64,000 nt of DNA. Origin: Streptomyces bluensis. Its GTDB lineage: Bacteria > Actinomycetota > Actinomycetes > Streptomycetales > Streptomycetaceae. Below are positions 24,411 through 33,686 of this stretch, one piece after another; position 1 is the first letter of the stretch, and every line of letters begins with the position of its first letter. The stretch covers positions 248,001 to 312,000 of the forward strand of contig NZ_BMVM01000010.1 in assembly GCF_014650715.1 (NCBI RefSeq). The letters are read 5' to 3'. The notes beneath the pieces are model-generated. The model did not search any database and was not told where the DNA came from. It saw only the letters and a list, made by a program, of their open reading frames with translations. A program made the position numbers and the translations under genes.

Positions 24411-25523
24411 TTACGGGATGTAGCTGGGTTGGTTAGGGGTGACCCACTGGAATCTGTCTTGCGGCACTTCGAGTACTGTGCTGTCTCCTGCATAGTACGT
24501 TGACTTGTAGGTGTGATTGGAGGGAGCTGCTGAGACACGGAATGTGTAACTGTCAGGCTTTTCTCCCAGCTTCCAGGTGGCCGGAAGTTTCAGACGGTAC
24601 GTCTTTCCGTTCGATGAAACAATCAAGTGCGCGTTAAACGTGCAGGATTTTGTGCGTGAGAAGAACTTGATTACGAACCCACGCTGATCCCCTTGTTCCA
24701 GCGCGATCTGTTTTGTGAACGGGCGTCCGGGTTCCCCGCTCTCGTTTAGCTCGCGGGTGACAGGGCGTGCGGCGTCGACATTGAGTGCCATGTCTACTGG
24801 GATAGCTTCCTCGCCGCCGTCGCCGATCCCTGGGGGTTGCAGAAGGGTTCCGTCGAATGGCTTCGCACAGGCGAGGTTCGAGATCTCCACTCCCTGCACG
24901 AGAGTCGTCTTCTTGTGCTCGCTCAGTACGTTGATAGAGACGCCGGTCAAGTGCAGCGGGGTCCAGTGCTTCTCAAGCCAGCCCCACGACGGGCGGTCCG
25001 TTTCCAACGTCTCCTGGTCGAACGGAACTCCATGGTATTGGCCTGTGCGATCTTCTTCGCTTACCCACATGCCCGGCCCGTAGTAGGATCCGCCTGCCGA
25101 AATTGTGACAGGAGGGCCGTTCTCGATTGCCTCTTCCTTCCGGTCCTCATCCTTCTCTCTATTGTTTGTCTCGAACGAGGGAATTAGCCCGAAGACGGAA
25201 GCACCGAAGGCGGCAGCCCCGAAGAATGCACTAGCGACGCCGACCCATAACGTGACCCGAAGCGTCTTCTTGGAGATTTGATTTCCAGCTCTTGAAATAT
25301 CGTTCGCCTCCCGAGGGAAGCGATCGGGGTCAGAAGGAACCACCCACGTGTGCGGTGATCCGGGCTGGGGTCCGGGGGTGACAGCGGGAGGGAAGGCCCC
25401 TGGCGGTGAGGGTGGCGCGGAGGGGCCCTGAGCGGGTAGCGATGTTCCGCCGTTCGGTCCAGCGGGTTGTCCGGCTGGTGAACCGTTTGCGTGCCCGGGG
25501 GGAAGCGGGGGCGGTGTGGACAC
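24411..25523 (-). CDS. Hypothetical single-pass membrane protein, low GC
   Basis: 370 residues from the GTG at 25523, chosen for the CAGGAG ribosome site. A Pro/Gly-rich cytosolic N-terminus (1-85) precedes one membrane helix (about 88-115, LRVTLWVGVASAFFGAAAFGASVFGLI). A large outside domain of unknown fold follows (SAGGSYYGPGMWVSEEDRTGQYHG, LHLTGVSINVLSEHKKTTLVQGVEISNLACAKPFDG). No family recognised. Base composition is visibly lower in GC and codons ending in A/T are more common than in the neighbours, which suggests recent transfer. It stands alone between transposon remnants and a broken gene. Confidence 0.75.
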   Translation of the reverse strand: MSTPPPLPPGHANGSPAGQPAGPNGGTSLPAQGPSAPPSPPGAFPPAVTPGPQPGSPHTWVVPSDPDRFPREANDISRAGNQISKKTLRVTLWVGVASAFFGAAAFGASVFGLIPSFETNNREKDEDRKEEAIENGPPVTISAGGSYYGPGMWVSEEDRTGQYHGVPFDQETLETDRPSWGWLEKHWTPLHLTGVSINVLSEHKKTTLVQGVEISNLACAKPFDGTLLQPPGIGDGGEEAIPVDMALNVDAARPVTRELNESGEPGRPFTKQIALEQGDQRGFVIKFFSRTKSCTFNAHLIVSSNGKTYRLKLPATWKLGEKPDSYTFRVSAAPSNHTYKSTYYAGDSTVLEVPQDRFQWVTPNQPSYIP

Positions 25524-25892
25524 GTCGTTCTCCTGTGAACCCTTGGCTAAACCGAACTTGGTTGCTGTACAGCTTAGTTGTGGCAGGAAGACAGTCGTGT
25601 TGTCTACCGGTCGCCGTGGATCGGCGTGTGCCTCTCGCCGCCAACCGACTTGAATGCACACGTCCTTGAACATCCGCTACGCCGCCGGTGATCAGAAGAC
25701 CGCGAAGTTGACGGAGAGCACACCGAACCGCAGGAGCCTGCCGCAAGTGCCCTCTCCGTGCTCGCGGGAGGAAGGGGGAAACGGAGCAGGTTCAGTGGAA
25801 CGCAGTAGGACGCCGCACGGAACGAAGCACCTTCGACGACATGCCCTCCGCCCAACTCATCTCACCGAACGTGCACTGCCCTGGTCACAGGA
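25524..25892. other. No gene supported
   Basis: 369 bp between the start of the membrane-protein gene and the end of the frameshifted gene at 25893. It should hold the promoter of the membrane-protein gene. I see no conserved frame or strong repeat. Confidence 0.4.
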
Positions 25893-26677
25893 TCATGGAC
25901 AACTCACTTCCGATGGGACAGGACAATGCACAGCCGACCAGTCGGCGCTGATCCGGGCGGCCACGGAGAAGTCCGTGTCGCAGTCCGGGCAGGTCCCATC
26001 GCCGAACACGTAGGTCAACGCGGCAGCGACATCCCGCTGACCGTCGGCGAGGGCGGTGTCGTGGAGACGCCGGCCGATGCCGTCCAGTTCCTCGGGGTGG
26101 GCGGGGCGCAACGGTTTCGTCTCCGCCTCCACCTGGTCGTCCGACAATGCGTAGTCATCGCTGGTGGTGAAGAATCCGCGCTCGCCGATCACCACGAACA
26201 GGCCCGCCTCGCACTCGGGGCAGGAGACCTCGTACTCCTCGTTCGTGAGCCCCCACGCCAGCTCCTCGCTCCAGCCGACGACACCCTCGAAGGCCAGGAC
26301 GGCTTCGAGTAGGTAGACGTACTCGTCGCGATCACCGGCCGTCCGAAGACGCTCGTTCGCCAGCGACAGCAAGGCGGCAACCTCGGCCGCATGCCTGGCG
26401 CGGACGTCGTCGGCTCGCGCCCCGGGCCCGCGCCCGCCATGATGGCGCCCGCCAGGGTCAGGGCGTTCACCGCCTGTTCCCGATCGTCCGAGCCGGCTGT
26501 GCCGGCCAGCCAGGGCAGCGCGGCGAAGCTGGCCGAGTACACGCTGCCCTGGTGGCACAGGGCCGACCAGAGATCGCTCCAGAGCTCGGAGGTCGGCTCC
26601 GCAGCGATCCGGTCCAGCAGAGCCGGTATGTCTTCCGCAGAGCCGTAGGCATGGCTGAGTCGCGACCAATCCGTCAT
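25893..26677 (-). pseudogene. Conserved Streptomyces hypothetical gene with one frameshift
   Basis: Reading from ATG 26677, MTDWSRLSHAYGSAEDIPALLDRIAAEPTSELWSDLWSAL and CHQGSVYSASFAALPWLAGTAG continue to about 26420. There the coherent sequence moves to another frame: AAEVAALLSLANERLRTAGDRDEYVYLLEAVLAFEGV, then EEYEVSCPECEAGLFVVIGERGFFTTSDD and a late TCPDCDTDFSV. The two CxxC pairs may bind zinc. Both halves look conserved, so a single indel near 26415-26435 (mutation or sequencing error) is the likely cause. Function unknown. Confidence 0.7.
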
Positions 26678-26996
26678 GCGAGGAATCCAACCAGACCGAC
26701 TCCAGACCGACCGACGCCAGGCCGACTGCGACAGCGGCAAAATCGGTCAACGCCGAATAACCGCATTGCCGTTTCTCTCATTTGGCATTACGGTTGCCGC
26801 CATGACTGCCGGGTTGGCGGCCTTGTGCCGTGAGCGAGTTGGTTGCCCGGCCTCCGAGTGAGGCCGGTGCGGGCCAGGGGCCCGCCGTTTTCTCCACCGG
26901 ATGTTCGGCCTGTTCCGTGGGTTTCGCGCGACGTTTCCGCGTTACCACGCACCGCTTGCATGCCTCCCCCCTACCGCAGGCGCCTTCTCACCCACC

Positions 26997-27054
26997 ATTC
27001 TCACACGCAATTCTCGCGTGATTCTCGGGTGATTCTCGCGTGCAATCTCGCGCG
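26997..27054. repeat. Tandem 11-bp ATTCTCGCGTG repeats
   Basis: Four to five adjacent copies of ATTCTCGCGTG (one with GGGTG, the outer ones degenerate) end about 40 bp upstream of the nitroreductase-hemerythrin gene. Neighbouring units place CACGC and GCGTG as inverted partners. The rest of 26678-27094 contains no gene that I can support. Confidence 0.7.
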
Positions 27055-27094
27055 CCCTACGGCAATACCCCTGCCCGAAAACAGAAAGCAGAGA

Positions 27095-27970
27095 ATGCCC
27101 CACCACTTCAACCAACAGGTCATCGAAGAATTCCGCGCCAACCGCGGCCGGGTCGGCGGCCATTTCGAGGGCGCCCGGCTCATCCTGCTGACCACCACCG
27201 GCGCCCGCACGGGCACCCCGCACACCACCCCCGTCGGCTTCCTCCACGACGGCGACGGCCGGATCCTCGTCATCGCCTCGGCAGGCGGCTCACCCAAGCA
27301 CCCCGACTGGTTCCGCAACCTGGTCGCCCATCCGCGGGTGACCGTGGAGAGCGGAGCGTTCACGTACGAGGCCGAGGCCGTCGTCCTGACCGGAAAGGAA
27401 CGGGACCAGGCTTTCGCGCGGGCGGTCGAGAGCGATCCGGGGTGGGCCGAGTACCAGGCCAGGACGGACCGGGTCATCCCCGTGGTCGCCCTACGGGAGA
27501 TCGCCAAGGGCGGCCCGCCGAACATCAACGCGGGCTCGATGGGCGAGCAGGTGAAGGTCGTGCACGATGTCTTCCGACGCGAACTCGCACTGATCAAAAA
27601 GGAGTTGTCCCAGGGCGGCGGCGCTGACGGAACCAAGTCCCTGACCCGCCTCGGCGCTCAGCTCCGCATCAACTGCCTCACCCTCTGCCAGGGCCTGCAC
27701 AACCACCACACCGGCGAGGACGTCGCCCTGTTTCCGTTCCTCGCCGACCGCCACCCCGAACTGGCCCCGGTCCTCGACCGACTCCGCGACGAGCACGAAC
27801 AGATCGCCGCGCTCCTGGAGGACCTCCGCCGGATCGTCGCCGACGAGGCCGGGGACACCGAACCCGGCCTCGTCCTGCGTGAGGTGGAACGCCTGACGGC
27901 CGAGCTCGAAGCCCATCTCGCCTACGAGGAGGAGCAGTTGCTACCCGCCCTGGACGCGGCGACGGTGTGA
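27095..27970 (+). CDS. F420-dependent nitroreductase-type / hemerythrin fusion protein
   Basis: 291 residues from ATG 27095. The N-terminal half (1-~140) is a Ddn-type split beta-barrel: LILLTTTGARTGTPHTTPVGFLHDG, GSPKHPDWFRNLVAHPRVTVE and AVESDPGWAEYQARTDRVIPVV. In that family it binds deazaflavin F420. The C-terminal half is a hemerythrin four-helix bundle with metal-ligand-like residues in GLHNHHTGEDVALFPFL, LRDEHEQIAALL and LEAHLAYEEEQLLPAL, able to hold a di-iron centre that senses O2 or NO. The fusion suggests a redox enzyme whose activity is tied to oxygen or nitrogen oxides (inference). Single gene, preceded by an 11-bp repeat array. Confidence 0.85.
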   Translation: MPHHFNQQVIEEFRANRGRVGGHFEGARLILLTTTGARTGTPHTTPVGFLHDGDGRILVIASAGGSPKHPDWFRNLVAHPRVTVESGAFTYEAEAVVLTGKERDQAFARAVESDPGWAEYQARTDRVIPVVALREIAKGGPPNINAGSMGEQVKVVHDVFRRELALIKKELSQGGGADGTKSLTRLGAQLRINCLTLCQGLHNHHTGEDVALFPFLADRHPELAPVLDRLRDEHEQIAALLEDLRRIVADEAGDTEPGLVLREVERLTAELEAHLAYEEEQLLPALDAATV

Positions 27971-28029
27971 GGCAGACCGCCGGCCCCCTCCGGGGTGGGC
28001 GGGAGCGCGCAGGTGCCGGTGAGCGGCGG

Positions 28030-29470
28030 GCGGGCCCTGGGGGGTGCCTCTATGTCTTTCGTCAAGCGAGGCGTGGGGTTCTGGGTTGGTAGAAGGTGCC
28101 GTCGCGGAGCATTGCGAACAGCACGTTGATCCGTTGTCGGGCGAGGCGGAGAAGGGCCTGCGTGTGGGTCTTGCCGCGGGCTCGGCATCGGTCGTAGTAG
28201 GTGCGGGAGGTGGGATCGTGCAGGGCGGCGAATGCGGACAGGAACATCGCGCGTTTGAGCTGCCGGTTGCCGCCTCTGGGTGCGTGTTCGCCGTGGATCG
28301 AGGTCCCCGACGACTTGGTCGTCGGGGCGAGGCCGGCGTAGGAGGCGAGGTGGGCGGCGGTGGGGAAGCTGGTGCCGTCGCCGACGGTGACCAGCAAGGT
28401 GGCGGCGGTCCTGACCGCGACCCCCGGAATCGAGGTCAGGACCGGGGAAAGAGGGTGAGTCTCCAGCAGCTGTCCGATCTGCGTTTCCAGGGCTCGTCGC
28501 TGTTCGTGGACGGCAGCGAGCGAACGGGCCAGGGACGGGATCACGAGGTCGAGGGTGCCGGTGCCCGGGACCACGACGGTCTGCTCATCGAGCGCGTCGA
28601 AGACCTCGTCGATCAGCCGCTGGGCCATGCGCGGGGCCTTGGGCCGGATCACCTCGACGAGCCTGCGGCGACCGGCCTTTCGCAGCGCGGCCGGAGATCC
28701 GTAGCGTTCCAGCAGCCAGGTCACGGCCTGATGGTCCAGACGCGGCCCGAGCACGCGCTCCAGTGAGGGATGGAACTGGGTGAGCAGGCCGCGTATCCGG
28801 TTGGAGGTGCGGGTGGCCACGGCCGCGAGGTCCTGGTCGAAGCCCACCAGCACGGTCAGTTCGGCGGTGATCTCGTCGGTCAGTTCCAACGAGCGCAGGG
28901 TGTGCGGCATGGTCCGGGCTGCGTCCGCGATCACCGCGGCGTCCTTCGCGTCGGTCTTCGCCTCGCCCGGGTAGAGGTCGGCGATCCGTCGCATGGCCAG
29001 CCCCGGCAGGTAGGCGACCTTGCAGCCCGCGTCCCGGGCGACCGTCAAGGGGAGGGCTCCGATCGAGGCGGGCTGGTCCACGATCACCAGCACGGTGCCG
29101 AACTTCGCTGCCAGCTTGTCGAAGACGGCCCGCAGCTTCGGCTCGCTGTTGGGCAGTTGTTTGTCGAAGACCTTCTTGCCGGCCGGGGTGAGCCCGTGCC
29201 CGTGATGGGCGCTCTTGCCTACGTCCAGGCCGAGGAAGACGCCCACGTCGTCGATGTCGTCCAACCCATCCTCCCGAACGGGGTTCGTGCGGTGCTGGCC
29301 AGGGCTTCGGCGTCGTATGCGCGCATCCACGTTATGCAGACCTGCCGCCCGCAAGCGGCCGGGCATTGCGCCAGGCCAGGCGGTAGTCGGACCTCTCATC
29401 AGCGTCTCCAACGGCGCCTCCCAGGCCCGGTGACACCACCCCCCAGGTCATCCGTTCGACAGGGGGGCAA
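28030..29470 (-). mobile_element. IS110-family insertion sequence (ends approximate)
   Basis: One transposase gene with about 200 bp of non-coding DNA on its 5' side. IS110 elements lack clear terminal repeats, so the borders cannot be fixed by eye. The spacer 29265-29460 is where IS110-group elements encode their bridge RNA. The element sits between the nitroreductase-hemerythrin gene and the kinase operon. Confidence 0.7.
28062..29264 (-). CDS. IS110-family transposase
   Basis: About 400 residues, full length. An N-terminal RuvC-like DEDD domain (FLGLDVGKSAHHGHGLT; VLVIVDQPASIGALPL; YPGEAKTDAKDAAVIADAARTMP) is joined to a C-terminal Transposase_20 domain (LTSIPGVAVRTAATLLVTVGDGTSFPTAAHLASYAGLAP, then KSSGTSIHGEHAPRGGNRQLKRAMF) that holds the catalytic Ser of this family. 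There are no frameshifts, so it may be active. The start is uncertain: TTG 29264 after GGGAGGATGGG is possible, and GTG 29246 also fits. Confidence 0.9.
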   Translation of the reverse strand: MDDIDDVGVFLGLDVGKSAHHGHGLTPAGKKVFDKQLPNSEPKLRAVFDKLAAKFGTVLVIVDQPASIGALPLTVARDAGCKVAYLPGLAMRRIADLYPGEAKTDAKDAAVIADAARTMPHTLRSLELTDEITAELTVLVGFDQDLAAVATRTSNRIRGLLTQFHPSLERVLGPRLDHQAVTWLLERYGSPAALRKAGRRRLVEVIRPKAPRMAQRLIDEVFDALDEQTVVVPGTGTLDLVIPSLARSLAAVHEQRRALETQIGQLLETHPLSPVLTSIPGVAVRTAATLLVTVGDGTSFPTAAHLASYAGLAPTTKSSGTSIHGEHAPRGGNRQLKRAMFLSAFAALHDPTSRTYYDRCRARGKTHTQALLRLARQRINVLFAMLRDGTFYQPRTPRLA

Positions 29471-29707
29471 CAGTCATGCCGGGCCCGGAGGCCAGCGGCC
29501 CTCTTGCAGGACCGCGAAGAACATAACGGGGGGGAGTTGGGCCCGCCGGGGGGAGAGTATGCCGCTCACCGGCACGTTCGTCACAGTAGTCACAGGGATG
29601 ATCACCGTGGTGCGCACTCGGTCATGACTCGGTCGCCTGCACGTAACACCACGAGGCAGTGGACGCCGGTCACCAAGGCAACCCAGGCTGCGCCCCCCCG
29701 TGGCGTC
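29412..29707. other. Spacer right of the IS110 element
   Basis: No gene supported. A very short frame at 29560-29626 has a good ribosome site (GGGGGGAGAGTATG) and would encode 22 residues (MPLTGTFVTVVTGMITVVRTRS). It is too short to judge. Confidence 0.35.
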
Positions 29708-31942
29708 TCACCTGCCGCCGGGAGGTCCGTCCGTCAGTGCCGTTCCCTGGTCTCCGTGGGGCAGGGCGAGGGCGAGGTAGGGGTTCGCCGTCGACTTGGC
29801 CCTGAGGCCCAGGGTCGCCGTCGCGGCGGTCAGGGTCATGGCGTACGTGTCCACCGCCCGGCGTACGTTGGGGGCCTCCAGGCTGTCACCCGTCACGAGG
29901 CGGTCCAGGTCCACGTACGCCGAGCGCACGGTCTCGATCCAGCGGTACACACGCCAGTCGTCGCGCCAGCCCTTGGTGCAGTCCTCCGGCAGCCGACGGG
30001 ACCAGCGGGCGAACAGCCGCTCCCGGATCTCGGGCAGCGTCGGCGTCAGGTGGATGTGGCGGACCAGGTCGTAGAGCGGATCGCCCACCATCGCCATTTC
30101 CCAGTCGATGAGGGTCAGCCCTGTGCCGTCCTCGCGGCGCACGAGGTTCCACGGGTTGAGGTCGCCGTGCAGGAGCACGGACCGGCGGGGCGTCACCATG
30201 TGCCGGTCGAGGATCTCGCCCAGCCGGACACTGCTGGACGGCAGGCCGAGTTCCCTGGCCAGATCGAGGGTCTCCTTGGGGAGTTCGGAGACCATGCGGA
30301 TCAGTTCGTACCGCAGCCTCCAGGAGAAGTCCGCGCTGTCCGCGTCCGGATCGAGCAGGCCACCGTCGATCTTCGTCAGCTCACAGAGCTGGTCGACGAG
30401 GTCGTCCGCCTCGTGCGGCAACAGCCCGTCAGCCGGATGGTCGGGGTGCCGGATCTCCCCCTTCGGCCCCTCGTAGGAGTGGATGGTGAACTGGTCCCCG
30501 AGGTCACTGACGCCCAGCGCCAGCACCCTCGGGGCACGCACCCGTACCCCTGACTCCTCGATCACCCGGAGGACGGCGTGCTCGTTGAGGTAGCGGCGCT
30601 CCCGGGGGCTGGCCGACCCCACCTTCCGCCGCACCATGACGGGGAACGGCACGCCCGTGACCCACACCCCCGTACTGAGATGGGCCGTGCCCTTGAACAC
30701 CCGGTCCGCGGCGGCGGCACCTTCCTCGAACAGCGCTTCCTGTACGGCCGCGGCGGGAAAGTCCCGGTGCTCGGGCACCCGCGGGTCGCTCGTCCAGGAG
30801 AGGGACGACACCGCCCGGTCGCGGCTGTGCCGGTTGCCGTGCGAGACGTTCCACCGGAAGAGAATGCGTTCGATCGCCTGCTCGTCCGGTACACGCTTCA
30901 ACCGCAAGGGGGCCTCGGCCGCCAGCAGCGCCCGGTGCACCTCATGGGCCGCCCTGCCCAGGTCCCGCTCGTCGAAGGAGTCCCGGAGCGAGGTCGCCGC
31001 ACGCATCACGTCCGGGTAGACGGACTGGGCCCTCTCGAAGGCGACATAGTGCTTCAGATCCCGCGTCAGACCGTTGACCGCCGTGGGGCGCCGCTGTGCC
31101 ATCGCCGTGCACCACGCTTCCATCACCTCCGCCCACTGGTCGTCGGGGTACCGCATCCGCACCAGATGGGTGGCGAGGTCGTGCAGCGGATCACCGTAGG
31201 TCGCCAGTTCCCAGTCGACACAGATCAGCGGCGGGTCTCCGTGGTACGACACGATCACGTTGTCGCGGTGCAGATCGGTGTGGAGCAGGCTGAAGGGCCG
31301 GCCGGCCATGGAGGGCACCCGCTCGGCGAAGCGCACCAGGGCGTCCTCGGGAATGCCCAGCATCGCGAACAGACCACCGAACTCGTCCCAGTTGCGCTGC
31401 CGGATCTGCTCCTCCGCCGCGAGCGCCAGGGTCCGCAGGAAGGCCCGGCTGTCCCTGCCGGTCCGGGGCCAGGACTGCGGCAGGGCGGGCAGATCCTTCC
31501 TGCGCACCTGTGTCATGTCCGCCAGCAGGCCGGCCAGGGCGGAGATCACAGGGGAGTCGACCGGCTTGCCGTCGCGGCAGATGCCGGCCAGCGGCACGCC
31601 CCGCACATGGCTCAGGATCGCGACGTCCCGGCGCCTGACCAGGCACCGGGGGACATGCGGCAGCACGCGGCAGACCGCTGCGAGGATCTCGGTCTCGTCC
31701 GGCCAGGTTCTGATGACGACCGGAAGCGCGGTACGGATCTGCTCGCGCACGGTGACCCGGTCATGGCCGGCGAGGGCCGTGAGCCACAGGTCGACGCCCT
31801 CGGGCGGCGCCACCACGTAGGTGCGATGGTGGTGGCCCTGGCTGAACTCCCCCTGGGTCCTGGCATACGACACCAGCCTGTCGAACGCCTCATCGGCCGC
31901 GTGTGCCAGGCCGCGAGTACCGGGCTTCGGCGGAGCACCCAC
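29708..31942 (-). CDS. Double aminoglycoside-phosphotransferase-fold kinase
   Basis: 744 residues holding two complete APH-type kinase domains in tandem. Domain 1 (about 40-330) has LLHTDLHRDNVIV and ICVDWELATYGDPLHD (catalytic Asp223, Asn228, metal Asp243). Domain 2 (about 405-700) has LLHGDLNPWNLV and LIDWEMAMVGDPLYD (Asp594, Asn599, Asp613). Both sets of residues are intact, so both sites could phosphorylate a small molecule such as a sugar, amino alcohol or antibiotic. APH proteins normally have one domain of about 300 residues. It follows the HAD phosphatase gene after 124 bp on the same strand. Kinase plus HAD suggests a phosphorylation-dephosphorylation pathway. Substrate unknown. Confidence 0.8.
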   Translation of the reverse strand: MGAPPKPGTRGLAHAADEAFDRLVSYARTQGEFSQGHHHRTYVVAPPEGVDLWLTALAGHDRVTVREQIRTALPVVIRTWPDETEILAAVCRVLPHVPRCLVRRRDVAILSHVRGVPLAGICRDGKPVDSPVISALAGLLADMTQVRRKDLPALPQSWPRTGRDSRAFLRTLALAAEEQIRQRNWDEFGGLFAMLGIPEDALVRFAERVPSMAGRPFSLLHTDLHRDNVIVSYHGDPPLICVDWELATYGDPLHDLATHLVRMRYPDDQWAEVMEAWCTAMAQRRPTAVNGLTRDLKHYVAFERAQSVYPDVMRAATSLRDSFDERDLGRAAHEVHRALLAAEAPLRLKRVPDEQAIERILFRWNVSHGNRHSRDRAVSSLSWTSDPRVPEHRDFPAAAVQEALFEEGAAAADRVFKGTAHLSTGVWVTGVPFPVMVRRKVGSASPRERRYLNEHAVLRVIEESGVRVRAPRVLALGVSDLGDQFTIHSYEGPKGEIRHPDHPADGLLPHEADDLVDQLCELTKIDGGLLDPDADSADFSWRLRYELIRMVSELPKETLDLARELGLPSSSVRLGEILDRHMVTPRRSVLLHGDLNPWNLVRREDGTGLTLIDWEMAMVGDPLYDLVRHIHLTPTLPEIRERLFARWSRRLPEDCTKGWRDDWRVYRWIETVRSAYVDLDRLVTGDSLEAPNVRRAVDTYAMTLTAATATLGLRAKSTANPYLALALPHGDQGTALTDGPPGGR

Positions 31943-32066
31943 GGGCCACTCCTGAATAACTGTGCGTCACTTCTGATGTTCATGCGAAGTGAAAGAGGTG
32001 GCCCCAACTGTAGTTCCCCGAGTGACCCGCGGCGCGCCGACCCGAGGACCTCGTGGCCCTGATGGC

Positions 32067-32804
32067 TCAGGGCCGGCTCTTCAGCTGGTCGAGGACGAGC
32101 TTCAGAGAGCCGACGATGGACTCGGGGGCGACTCCCGCGTTCCTCAGTTCCGCGGCCTTCCGCCCGTTGCGCGCGTACCCCAGGAAGGCCACGCCGGCCT
32201 CACGGGCCGCCTGGAAGTCGGTCGGTGCGTCGCCGACCATCAGCGACGTGGAAGGGTCGGCACCCATGGCGTTCAGCGCCTGAACCAGGATGTGCGGGTT
32301 CGGCTTCATCAGATCCAGGTTCTGCGTACGGCCGTAGATGTAGGGGAAACAGCCGGTGAGGCCACGGCTCTCTATGTAACGAGCCGCCGCCAGCGCCGAG
32401 TTGTTGGTGGTGATGGCGAAACGGGCCCGTGTCGCCCAGGTCCTGATGAGCGGATCGGCGTACTCGGTGGGAAACGCCCTGGGGACGGCTTCCAGCTCCT
32501 GCCGGGTGAGCCACTCCTCCAGTTCGACGATCAGGTCGCTGCGGGGGTGTCGTCTGTTGACGCCGAGCAGCGCCACCTGCGGGTCCGTGGTGCGTCGCTC
32601 GGTCTCGGTGAGCAGCCCACCGAGACCACGCCCGTCGATCAACCGCACCAGGCTCTCGGCCACCTCCTCCGCCGGATGCCCCGCGAACAACCGGCATATC
32701 GGCCCGTCCAGATCCCACAGGACGAAACGAACGGAGGTGACCAGTTCTCGCAGGTTTTCTGTCTCTACTGTCACCAACTCAGTCTGCGCCGCATCAGAAG
32801 TCAC
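32067..32804 (-). CDS. HAD-family phosphatase-like hydrolase
   Basis: 245 residues from GTG 32804. HAD motif I is FVLWDLDGPICRLF (nucleophile Asp plus the second Asp), motif II is the ITTNN segment after ATRARFA, motif III is LMKPNPHIL with its Lys, and motif IV is LMVGDAPTDFQAAREAG. This is a subfamily I (phosphoglycolate phosphatase/beta-phosphoglucomutase-like) layout with a helical cap. The GTG start shares one base with the TAG stop of the upstream GntR gene (TAGTG), so the two are translationally coupled. It is in an operon with the double kinase. Confidence 0.85.
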   Translation of the reverse strand: MTSDAAQTELVTVETENLRELVTSVRFVLWDLDGPICRLFAGHPAEEVAESLVRLIDGRGLGGLLTETERRTTDPQVALLGVNRRHPRSDLIVELEEWLTRQELEAVPRAFPTEYADPLIRTWATRARFAITTNNSALAAARYIESRGLTGCFPYIYGRTQNLDLMKPNPHILVQALNAMGADPSTSLMVGDAPTDFQAAREAGVAFLGYARNGRKAAELRNAGVAPESIVGSLKLVLDQLKSRP

Positions 32805-33676
32805 TAGGAGAGTGTCAGGTCCGTGGTGATGGTTTCCCAGAGGGCGTTGAACCACCTCTGCGACTCGTCCACGAACGCCGAGTCCCGCCGGCCGGCGCGC
32901 TTCTCGAAGGAGAAGAGCAGCGACTCCGTGCCCAGGACGTCGTACATGTCCAGGGTGCCCGTGTCCGACGGCTCCTCACGGCGGGTGATCATGTAGTACG
33001 CCATCAACGCCTCCGACTCGTTGATGAGGTACAGCTTCATCGGCGGCGTGAAGGGGAGCGCCCGGAACGTGACGCGTACGTCGATGCCGTGCGAGGAGCG
33101 CAGTGAGCGGAGGTTGTGGCGCAGGACGTGACCCTGGGCGTTGCGCTGGGCCAGCCAGCGTGTGTGGACCGGGTCGGCGTCGCCGTGTTCCGTGACGGAG
33201 ATCGGGAAGGCCAGGTTGATGTCCCGGGACGGCAGCAGGATGCGGACGTCGATGGACTCGGGGCGGACGCGGCCCTCGTGGACCAGGCGGACGGGCTCGC
33301 CCAGGGCCAGCATCAGGGTCTCCGCCGTGAGGCACGCCGCGTCGATACGGACGTGAGGGGTAGAGAACGCCTCCGCCAGCCGTGGCGCGAGGCCCACCAT
33401 CGTCGGCTGGGGCTGGTCGTGGGTCGGGGCCGGTTCGGCGACGCGGGGCGGGCTGCCCTTGCTCACGTTGCTGAGCAGACCGTCGTTGTGGAGCACGCGC
33501 AGCGCCTGGCGGACCGTGCCGCGTTCCACGCCGAACTCCTCGGCGAGCTCGGCCTGGGTCGGCAGGCGGTCGCCGGCCTTGAGATCTCCGGCGCGTATGC
33601 GGTCGCGCAGGACATCGGCGATCTCCTGCGGTGAGAGCCTTCTGCTGCCGTTCACTGCAACGTTCTCCTGGGTCAC
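32804..33676 (-). CDS. GntR-family regulator 1, leading the HAD-kinase operon
   Basis: 290 residues from GTG 33676, chosen because it aligns with the start of the paralogue at 35017 (MxxExxAVNG) and because promoter DNA is conserved right up to it; GTG 33655 with AGGAGA is an alternative. The winged helix is at about 13-80 (LSPQEIADVLRDRIRAGDLKAGDRLPTQAELAEEFGVERGTVRQALRVL). The C-terminal domain (ESIDVRILLPSRDINLAFP, HVLRHNLRSLRSSHGIDVRVTFRALPFTPPMKLYLIN) is not UTRA or FCD; the pattern recalls phospholipase-D-like sensor domains such as that of TrmB (inference). First gene of the operon with HAD hydrolase and double kinase. Confidence 0.8.
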   Translation of the reverse strand: MTQENVAVNGSRRLSPQEIADVLRDRIRAGDLKAGDRLPTQAELAEEFGVERGTVRQALRVLHNDGLLSNVSKGSPPRVAEPAPTHDQPQPTMVGLAPRLAEAFSTPHVRIDAACLTAETLMLALGEPVRLVHEGRVRPESIDVRILLPSRDINLAFPISVTEHGDADPVHTRWLAQRNAQGHVLRHNLRSLRSSHGIDVRVTFRALPFTPPMKLYLINESEALMAYYMITRREEPSDTGTLDMYDVLGTESLLFSFEKRAGRRDSAFVDESQRWFNALWETITTDLTLS

Positions 33677-33686
33677 GGCCAAAACG

